A stretch of 46,951 bases of DNA from Zygnema cylindricum (taxonomy: Eukaryota; Streptophyta; Zygnematophyceae; Zygnematales; Zygnemataceae), in assembly GCA_037447655.1 (NCBI GenBank), contig JBBHKE010003219.1, forward strand, positions 1 to 46,951. Reading direction: 5' to 3'. Below, piece after piece: positions 23,401 through 32,847 of the stretch. How positions within the stretch are numbered: position 1 is the first letter of the stretch; each line of letters starts with the position of its first letter. A program made the position numbers and the translations under genes. The notes below the pieces were generated by a model. It was not told where the DNA came from. It worked only from the letters and a program-made list of their open reading frames with translations, and searched no databases.

Positions 23401-25647
23401 AAAAACAAAAAAAAAGGAATTTGAGAGGCGATAGAGGCGAAAGGAGGGACTTACAAAAACAAGATGAAGGTTGTAGAAAGGTTGCAGGACCCTCAGGAGA
23501 AATGGTGTGGATTCGTGGAGGTCCTCCAGCCGTTGATGCAAAAAATATTGTTAATGCGATTGAAGGGAGTTTGAGGCGTTTGGGAACCGATTTTATCGAT
23601 CTTTATCAAATTCATTGGCCGGACCGATATGTTCCCATGTTCGGAGAAACGGAGTATGATTGCAAAAAAGATTACGCTGCGGTGCCATTGGAGGAGCAAT
23701 TGGAGGCACTTTCTAAAGCGGTTGAGGAAGGTGAGGTGGGGTGGTGGGTTAGATTGAGGTTAAGGTTAAGGTTGGGTTAAGGTTGGGTTAAGGTTGGGAT
23801 AAAGGTTGGGATAAAAGCTTGGGTTAGCGTTGACGTTGAGGTTAAAGTTTGGGGTTAAGGTTAAGGTTGGGGTTGGGTTGGGGTTGTTAGGGTTGTTGGG
23901 GTTGGGGTTGGTTCGAAAATTCTTACCCAATTTTTTTAAAATGTCTCAACAATGTCTGGAAATGTATCTAAATATTCTAAAATTTCACTCAAAAATACTT
24001 TAAACTCCTAAAAACTCTTCGAATTTCTTATCATTTTCCAGCTATTCTTTGTTTTCTATTCAAAATTCTTTCTAATTTCCCTAAATGTTTTATAAATTTT
24101 CACCAAGATGCGTAAAACATATGCAAGCCGTCTACTAATTTTCATAGATTTTATCAAACCGTACGGAAATCCCACTCAATTCCCATCTAAATTCTTCCGA
24201 AATCCCTATAATTTCTCAATTTTTCAAAGGTTAGGATTGGGATTGGGATTGGGATTGGGATTGAGGTGGGGGTTGGGCTTAGGGTTGGCGTCATAGTTGT
24301 CCTATTCGTACGGATTTCGACTTTTTTCCGAAAACTACGTAGTATTCGTTACTTTCATACCGTTCGTTAGTTTTCGCTGTACGATGTTCGAAAACGTACG
24401 GAAGCCGTCCCCTTAACCCTAAAAAATCCTTAAAAAATCCTAAAAACGTACGAAAAACATACGGAAATGTACGTCGTTGTACGACATGTGTACCCTAAAA
24501 AACCTAAGAGTACGGATAATGTAAGGCAGCTGTACTGTAATTTACCGGAATGTACAAAATGCACGGGAAGTACCCTAAACACCCTAAAATCCCCCATCAC
24601 AAACCCTAAAAGTACTGAAATATACGGATGCCGTACGTAGTTGTACGAAAAATGCAAGTCCGTATAACTGAAATATACGGAAAAGTACACATTAAACTGA
24701 AGAGAGTTGGAAAGAGTGGAGAATTATGTGAACTGTATATACGCTCAATTGAAAGACAGAAGGTGAGAGTAGGATGAGAAGTTATTGTGAGGAGCTGTTG
24801 TAGCACCTTTTACAAGTTGAGAGAATCAATAAACAATTTTGAGTTATGTTTATCTCTCCCTTTTTATTGGTCTCTATGTGAAAAAAAAATCTTTGTAAAT
24901 GAAAGTTTCGCTCGCTAAGTGAATAAAGTCACCTAAGAGAAGTGGTACCATAAAATTGACCAACAAAAAAATATTTTCCAGTATATTTTTGTTCAACCGC
25001 TAGCCAAAAAGTTGTTGAAAGTTCTTTAATTTTATTTTCGTACTTTTTTTCGTTATGTTTTTATGTTTGTGTGTTTTTGTTCCATAATAGGCAAAATTCG
25101 CTATATAGGACTAAGCAACGAAACTCCGTGGGGATTAATGGAGTTTTGTCGATTAGCAAAAGGATCCTCTCACTTAAAAAAAATCGTCTCTATTCAAAAC
25201 TCTTATTCGTTATTATGTCGAACTTTCGATTCCGGTTTAAGTGAATGTTGTTACAGAGAAAATATTAGTTTACTCGCCTACTCTCCTCTTGCTATGGGAC
25301 TCCTTACTGGAAAATACTATAAACTGGGAAATGGGGGTTTATCCTCCCGTTTAAACAAATATCGAGGACGATATTCCGAGGCGGAGAGTCGGTATCCTTT
25401 GGAAAATCCGAGAGTGCGAGGAGCGGTTTTGGACTATGTCAAAATAGCGGAAAAATACGATATTCGTCCCTCCGTTCTGGCTCTCAGTTTTGTGACGCGA
25501 CATCCGCTGGTGGCGAGTGCGATTACAGGGGCAACAAATTTGGACCAATTAGAGGAACTTTTGGGAGCTTTAGTAGTTGAACTTAGTGAGGAAGTAATGG
25601 AAGAAATAGAGGAAGTACATTTGAGGAATACGAACCCAACGCCATAA
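20473..25647 (+). CDS. Aldo/keto reductase (Tas-like NADP-linked oxidoreductase), putative plastid leader
   Basis: Five exons join in phase: 20473-20729, 21097-21199, 22164-22241, 23481-23730 and 25091-25647, encoding 414 residues. Every junction is GT-AG. Residues 1-60 are Ser/Arg/Ala-rich and look like a plastid transit peptide. The reductase domain starts at SLRRLGQSDLLVSRLCFGTM. The AKR tetrad is complete: Asp106 and Tyr111 (FFDSAEMY), Lys146 (FVIATK) and His191 (YQIHWPD). Further family signatures are GSLRRLGTDFIDLYQ, IRYIGLSNETPWG and, near the C terminus, SAITGATNLDQLEELLGA for the cofactor end of the barrel. The protein resembles the plant relatives of E. coli Tas; the physiological substrate is unknown. 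Met20473 is preferred because the frame upstream is open but not protein-like. Intron 2 carries a minisatellite and a MITE, intron 3 a CT-rich tract, intron 4 telomere-like repeats. Confidence 0.93.
21195..21510. repeat. About 40-bp minisatellite starting at the AKR exon 2 donor
   Basis: GAAATTCCATATTTTGTCT-like units recur at about 21205, 21246, 21284, 21324, 21366, 21406, 21445 and 21488. The first begins in the real donor ACACAG/GTGAGATT and the last contains the decoy ATACAG/GTGAAATT. Confidence 0.8.
21590..21812. mobile_element. Diverged MITE of the GTGAATNNNTATTAGCG family in AKR intron 2
   Basis: The left end CCTGTGAATGGGTATTAGAG and the inverted right end CACTGTGAATCACTATTAGC resemble the termini of the copies at 19071 and 19511. 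The interior contains TTCCAAATGACGTGGC, comparable to their GTGCCAGGAGACGTGGC. It is old and its edges are approximate. Confidence 0.6.
22280..22440. repeat. CT-rich polypyrimidine tract in AKR intron 3
   Basis: TTTCTTTTC changes into CTCCTCTCC and CCCTCC runs. The open frames across it follow from the composition. Confidence 0.9.
23745..23925. repeat. Degenerate telomere-like GGTTAAGG/GGTTGGG repeat
   Basis: GGTTAAGGTTAAGGTTGGGTTAAGG-type units start 15 bases into AKR intron 4 and end in GGGGTTGGGGTTGG. The units are variants of the plant telomere repeat TTTAGGG read as GGTTWRGG, not a clean array. Confidence 0.8.
24226..24297. repeat. (GATTGGG)n short array in AKR intron 4
   Basis: Six-base GGATTG units are followed by GGGGTTGGGCTTAGGG. 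It is related in composition to 23745-23925, about 300 bases upstream. Confidence 0.8.
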
Positions 25648-26890
25648 ATTAGAAATGAAAGTGTGACGTGATGTATTCTTCGACATTTTTGGTGAGATGT
25701 TTGATACCAATGGTGTTATATGTTTGCATTTTGTTTTTAATTTTTGCAATTTTTGGGTCGTAGTAAGCGTTGTTTGTTTCATTACATTTTTTTTGCGGTG
25801 GATTTGTCATCGTACACTCTCGTTGAGGGAATCGAAGTCTCTGCTTCCTCTCCCTCTCCCCCTCGCCCTTCCCTGGGAATTGATCTCTGTTTCCTCTCCC
25901 TCTCTCCCCCTCCCTCTCATCCTTCCCTAAGAATTGATGTCTCTGTTTCCTCTCCCTCTCTCCCTCACCCTTCCCTGCAAATATTGCGTTGAGCGAAGTA
26001 GAGACTTGCATTCTTTTCATTTCCCAATCTTTATTTTTAGTCACCTCTTGAACTTTTAAAATCTCATCGTTTAAATGTATCGTAAGTAAAAAAAAAAAAA
26101 TCAATCAAAATTCATTCGTAAATGACATTGAGTTACGAAACAAAGAGCTAAGGAGATTCTTATCGGTTTCTATTATCAACCGTAGGTTGTTTATAAATTA
26201 CATTTTCATGGCATCAAATGTAATATGAAAAAAAAAAATGAAGATTTTAATGAAGGAAGTTATATAAAAAATATAGTGACCAATCCTCGATATAACTGCC
26301 ACCTCTCACTAAACACATTCCATGGCTATTTGGAAGTTGTGTTAAGAAAGTTCGAAAAAGTTGTGTTACGAAGTACAAAAAAGCCGTGCTAAGAAAATAT
26401 AAGAGTGAATCATTTGAGCATGCTATTTCAATAATAGCCATTGCTATTGTTGACATTTTTCCTATTGTTATTCTAATACTTTTAGCATTATTATTATCAG
26501 TAATAACAATATTTAACATTTATTTTTGTGTATCCTAATGATGGTTTGCGCTATAACAAGCAGCTATGTTGAACGTTACTTTTGAGCTTTTGTATTCGAT
26601 GACGTCACATAAACATAAAATAAAATTGATAAATTGCAATATCCAGCACAAATGTAAAATGAAAGGCCATATGAAATAGACAAAAAAATATCAGTAATGG
26701 GGAAACGGAAAAAAACGGAGGACATAGAAGCACACAACCAAACTACCGCAAAAAAAATTATATTTTTAAATATTTGTGATTTTTTTCGTAAACAAACCTA
26801 TCATTAGTTTAGAAAGGCAAACACAATGGTATTGAATAACATGAAGGTATCTCACTTTCCATAGCTTAAATAAACAAAAATTAAATACAA
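25648..26890. other. Spacer between the AKR gene and the DRM locus
   Basis: It holds the AKR 3' flank, a CT-rich tract with three imperfect copies of a CTCTGTTTCCTCTCCCTCTC motif (about 25840-25980), and AT-rich DNA with T- and A-runs. No gene is recognised. The open frames there are AT-rich and do not resemble proteins. Confidence 0.6.
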
Positions 26891-26929
26891 GGGTAAACGC
26901 TATATGTACTTTTTCTGTCTTAAGTTGGT

Positions 26930-27110
26930 GTTATATGGTTTTTTTCGAGTACAGTAAGCATAAATATGGGAAACCGTATATAGTGTTTCCATAGTTTTTT
27001 TTGAGTACAACATGCATAAATATAGGAAATCATATATAGTGTTTCCATAGTTTTTTTCGAGTATAACATGCATAAATATAGGAAGCCATATATAGCGTTT
27101 TCAATTGTTT
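26930..27110. repeat. About 63-bp tandem repeat, 3 units, in the DRM 3' flank
   Basis: Each unit contains TTTTTTTCGAGTACA, then GCATAAATATAGGAAACC, then TATATAGTGTTTCC. The homologous place in copy 2 (40932-41055) has two units, so unit number changed after the duplication. Confidence 0.85.
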
Positions 27111-27560
27111 TCCCAACATTTGAACTATGGTCATAATCAACAATTTTAGCAAATATTGAAATCCGAACCAATTACAAACCAAAAATTTCACCTATAAAGA
27201 AATGTTATTTATTCACATGATTCCAAAAAAAGAACGGATAGGATCGCATGTAAAAGGGAAATGGGAAAGGGACAATAAGATGGAATAATGGAGAAACTCG
27301 AAGGAGAGGAGGGTGGGAAAGAAAAGCAACAAACAGTAGAGACAAAAAAAAAGAGGAAAGGGATGGAGGTGATAAAGGACAAGAAGGATAAGACAAAGTA
27401 AAAGAGGTACGCCCAAAGGGAAATGCAAAGGTAAAAAGTGGGCATAGGATTTTTTTTTTTTAAAAAGAAACGAACAAAAAAAACCCATAAATCTCCATTC
27501 TATCCTAATAAAATAAATCCTCAAATATTTCTATATACATTTTCTTTTTAACTATTTTCC

Positions 27561-30500
27561 CTAAACATCTTCTTGTATGGACTTTATAGTCCGTACCACT
27601 CTAACATATTCAACAAATAACCAACTTTGTGTTCCATTTATACCACTCCGTCCCGTTGGTTCTTTTGCGGAAACTCTATTATTGCCCGTAAAATTGTTAC
27701 AAGGACTTCCTCCAATAACCAAATCTATATGTCCAAACCTTTTCACATAACCCTCAAGTTTCGAAGTCGTCACGTCCTGAATATCGCCTTCCTTAATCAA
27801 GTTTTGGTCTTGATTTATCTTCTTTAGAAAATCCTCGACGACTCGTTGACAATCTTTTTTAATTTCGATCGATATATACCCATTTATTTTAATACCATTT
27901 GCATTTAATGCGACCGCAGCTCCTCCAATTCCGTCGAAACAAGAAATCACATTAATCCCATTTTTAAACCTATTATTAAATCTATTATTATTAGACAAAA
28001 CCGACAAATGATAAGAAACCGAGGGAATGTGGAAAGAATTTCCTAAAGCCTCGTGACGATCACTAATCGAAACGATATTTCTCGTATATCCCTTCGGGTA
28101 TCCCATAAGATACTCAATTTCTTCGGGTTCTAAACGAGAAACTTTATTTGTTCCCGTCCACACTAAATTCCATTTTCCTACCTTTTTCTTTATTGTTGAT
28201 TGTGTTTCGGAAGATGGAGTTTGACTTCCCGATTCGTTAAGGAGTTCATGGATCCGATTAATGTCTTTATTTGAACTCCTTTTAGTATTGATGCATCCCA
28301 TTTTTTCCCGTTTGTCCCATACGGGCCAAAATGTTTTTGTGTGAGGGATTGCTTCGGTAATCTTTTCGTCTTTGAAATTTCCAGGCAGTTTTCTTCCCTC
28401 AATTGGTAAATTATGGATATATTTTCTCGGGCGTCGACAAGCGGAATTTTTTTTTCCGTTGAGTTTTTCGGCCTCCACACTAAACAAATGAGATTCGAAA
28501 AATCTCCAAGGACATGACATAACATTTTCAAAATAGAAATAGAAACTTTTAGGAGCGTATTTTAAATTTTTTCCGGAATGTACATGTAATTCTTCATTTT
28601 TTCCGAAATTTTCGTCGTTTTCGGAACCATTTTCTTCATCGGAAGTTTCGAAAGCATCAGAATTGTGCATCTGAAAACAAACAAAAAAAAAGAATGCAAA
28701 AATTTCTCGTCAAAGAAAATAATTCTTACGAAAGGAAAGACGCAATAATAACAAAAAGACACCAAAATGATAGAGGTGAAAATCACAAAGTGGTTCACGG
28801 ACATATTGATGCGATGTAAAATTGAGTAAAATTTTGGTTCGGCCAAAAAATAAGTACAAATTATGTAAAATAAGTACAATTTGGTTTCCACAACTAATGG
28901 AGCATTACATTTAGGTGTTAAAAGTACATTTAAGTACAATTTGTTAAACAGCGTCAATGAAAAGACGAGTCTAGACTACAATAATAATGGTAAGAAAAGA
29001 AAGTAGTCAACATTATCAATAATCGATAATTATTAAGATATGTAAAGGGGTCCACAGTAATAACGGTAGTCAAAAACTACATACCTCTAGGGTGGGTGGA
29101 TCTAATTCCAATTTATTGTAACACCAAGCCGCGATTTCCTCGATATTTCCTGCATGACTTTAAAGAAATATCAATAAAACATTAAATGTGAATAAAAATA
29201 GAGGTTATGACGTCATTCGAGTATCGGATTGAGAGACATGATGAGAAAGTAGACAAGAGAGAGAAAGATAAAGATACCTTAATAATGTTCTAAACAAAGA
29301 TAAGTCCATTAAATCCATATAGTTACGATAATTTCCCTTTATCGTTTCGTTCAAAATTTGTAAGTCCAGTTGTGGATCTTTCTCCTACACTCTCTCTCTC
29401 AATTAGTGTGGCTAATCTCATTTTTTTTTATCATTTCCCTCTTTCCCTTCCTTCCACCTCTCCACCCTCTCTCATTTCCTCTTGTCTCCCTCTCTATTTC
29501 CCCCTCTCTTTTATCCCGTATTCTCTCTTTAACCATGTCAGAATACCCATACTAATAATGGTGTTGTGGATCACTTCCCTTCCTCTCCCTCTCCCACTCC
29601 CTCTACACTTCTTGTCCCTCCCACCCTTTATCCAATTTTATCCTACTTCTACCTCTTTATGCCCTCCTTTTCTCTCATACCATGTCAACAATATCCACAC
29701 CAATTAAGGTAATCAAAGTGACAACTGTCCGACTTAAAAACACTCCTTTTAGAATGATCCCATTAGATTTTTTCATTTTTAAGAAGAAATTTAATCATAA
29801 TACAAATAATTACGCAAATGAAACTGAACCTTCTTCATCAAAGCAAAAAAGTGAATTCCACAAAAACATGGGGAAAAAAAAATTCCCTCATATATCATAT
29901 AAATTGTTTTTTGTTTTTTATAACAAGCCGTAGGAGGTAATTAGAGTAAACAATCCTTAATTTGGGTCAATGATTTTGTGAAGTACCGTTTTCATTGGCC
30001 GCCAAACCCTCCAAAATAACATTTTCCGGAATCCCCAAATTTGATAATATTCGCAAAGGAAAGGAGGTCGAACTCTCTCCGTGTCTCTCTCCCTGTCTCT
30101 CTCCATGTCTCTCTCCTTGTCTCTCTCCTTGTCTCTCTCCTTGTCTCTCTCCCTGTATCTCTCCGTATCTCTCTCTTTGTCTCTCTCCGCGTCTCTCTCC
30201 GTCCCTCTCTCCGTATCTCTCTCCGTATCTCTCTCCGTGTCTCTCCCTCCCCCCTGAATTCAAATTAAAATATAAGCTAAATTAAAGAGTTATAAAACGT
30301 AAAGAAACGAATAACATGTCAATCTCATCAATCTTACAATATGCTCAACCACTTAATATTCAATCAAAAGTTGTGGGTGAAAGTGGTAACTAAAACATTT
30401 TTTGCCGAAGAAACAAAAAATGAGAACTGAATTCTTTAAAACTGAACATAGAAATTATGACCACAAAGTGAGCACTATGTTTTTAAAGAACACCCGAGAA

Positions 30501-32773
30501 GAAAAACGTACCAACATATGGGAGACGATTTTTTTGTCTTTTTAAACTGCTCGTATCCCTACGTGAATCCGTACATCTTTTTGAATTTGACTTCAGTTTC
30601 TAAAACCCCAAAAACACACAAAAATAAGTACAAAGTGTTAGATATTAATACAAAACTATATAACACCACAACTATTAATGCAAAATTTCCATGAAGCATT
30701 GCGAGTTTCCATTGATCCACACTATTTGTTGTGAAAATAGAGAATGGTCCATAAAAAAACAATGGTAGAAATTATCCCTCCATCCCGATGATGAAACGGG
30801 TGCGATGAAAACTAATACAAAAAATCTAATACAAAAGTAGCGGTACAAAAGATTGTTAAAGGTACAAAAAAGGCACCTCCGATTTGGATAGTATCGATTT
30901 CGATTTGTTATCGTCTTCGAGTTTGTTGCAACACCAAGTTGCGATATCGTCGAGACTCCCTGCATGCCACGTGTACAAAGCTAAAATCAATAATAGGACA
31001 AAATAAATAGAAGGTTTTAAAAAAACAAGGTAGCGGACATAGAATTAAATTATATCTTTCAAACAAGACAAAAAAAATTGAGTCGCTAAAAAGAGTGAAG
31101 AAGACTCTCGCTATTATGACGCGAGATTTGAATGCTTCTATACTATAGATAGTCTTGATATCATATTTATGAAAAATTAACTAACATAGAATTAAAAAAT
31201 CTATAAGTGCTTGAAGGAGTGGTTAGGATCCTGCCACGTCACTCAACTATAAAATAGTATTGTCGATTCTAATCAACCATAAAAGAGGATTACTTATTCT
31301 AATTCCTCGTGAAATTACACACTTATTATGGTGAAACAAAGTTTCACTTTTATGTTTTTTATTTTGTTTAACAATGTTTGAATACTAATTAGTTCAACAA
31401 TGTTTAAGGAAGTTTCCAAAACAATTCCGCGGAAAGAAAACCAATTATGGTAAACGAATTCGCAAACTTCATAAAAAATGATTAAGAAATTTTAGAAACA
31501 ACGATGGAAAAAGACGACATTTCGTATTTTGAAAATCTACAAAACAACAAGAATCCACGCTAATTGTGGTAAACAAACTAACACATGTCACAAACAGACA
31601 ACTTTCTTTTAAAGACAAAAAACTATGACATTTTGCATTAAAGATGAAAAAAAGAAAAGGGTGGGAAGTACCATGTTTCCTTGCCAATAAGCCTTCAAGA
31701 ATGATGTTTTTTGGAATACCCAAGTTTGAAAGCTTTTTTATTAGGGAAGCTTTCGCACTCTCTCCCTCTCTCTTGTGGCCATACCCTAAAAAGGATGAGA
31801 AAAAAAATTAAAGCAAAAGTAAAACCAAGCGATGTTAAATTTGAATCATGTAGCTTTCTCAATAATCAAACCCAAAGAAAGAAAACGACAAAATCACATA
31901 CGAGGTAAAATTTGATGTCAAAACCGAAACAAAATGAAGCAAAAGACAACAAAACACGACAAAAACGACAAAAATGACAGAAAGGACAAAATTAGAAATC
32001 AATTTGAGTTTCAAACAAAGAAAGGTAAAAAACTTGGAAAATTCAAAAAATAACCTCAAACTTTTTATTTGCTTCGATGAATAGAAACTTTGGTTAAAAG
32101 TCAAAGAAAAAAAGAAAAAAAAAAATCTGGGAATTTCGTACTTCATAAAATAAAAAGTAAAATCATCAATTATGGTAACACTTGGGAATATGTATGGGAT
32201 GTGACCAATGTCACACAAAATGACAAACCGAAATCTCTCCCTCTCCCTCCTTTTGCCCTTTCTATCATACTCTCCTCACCTTCTTGTCGAGGCTCTCCCT
32301 CTCCATCATCCCATTCTCCAATGGCTTCTCCCTCTCCCCCTCCTCTCGCTTCTTCTCCACTCTCTCCTCCTCCCTCTCCGTCTCCTGGTCCTCCTCCTCT
32401 CCTCCTCCTCTCCCACCTCTCTCCCCTCCTCTCTCTCCGCTGTCCCCTCCCCTCTCTCTCCTTCTCTCTCCTCCTCTCTGGATGGAGGGGTCCGCGCACC
32501 AGAGGATGGCCTCCTCCAAACTGCCTGAGAGTGAGAGAGAGAAATAAAAGAAAGGGAGGGGGGAGAGACAATGGAGTGAGAGGAAGGGTAAGGAGCTGGG
32601 AAGTGGAAGAGAGAGGGGAGGGGGGGGGGAGGGAGGGAGGGAGGGAGGAAGGGAAAGAGGGAAGGTAGGAAGGGCCGGGGGAGAGCAGGAGGAGATGGAG
32701 GATCGGCCCAATGAGGGAAGAGGACGAGAAGGAGAGGAGGGAATGCCAAGGGGAAGGAGGTGGAAGGAGCGAG

Positions 32774-32847
<74 letters not shown>

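Larger units (their letters stand above)
26895..32000 (-). repeat. Segmental duplication, copy 1 (DRM locus and 3' flank)
   Basis: This block aligns base by base with 40898-46951 in the same orientation, including exons, introns and 3' flank. It therefore forms a head-to-tail duplication with an offset of about 14 kb. The left boundary is near 26895/40898. The right boundary is not visible because copy 2 leaves the window. Copy 1 has an extra segment of about 265 bases near 29275-29537 and one more unit of the 3' minisatellite; copy 2 has the transposon at 44316-45704. Confidence 0.92.

Noticed and set aside
25063-25090. Upstream Met giving an independent protein from 25063
   Set aside because: The acceptor TAATAG at 25090 and phase continuity with exon 4 show that 25091-25647 is the last exon of the aldo/keto reductase, not a separate gene.
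30075-30250. CRISPR-like regular short repeats
   Set aside because: The 12-base units are contiguous without spacers and lie in a eukaryotic gene; it is a minisatellite.
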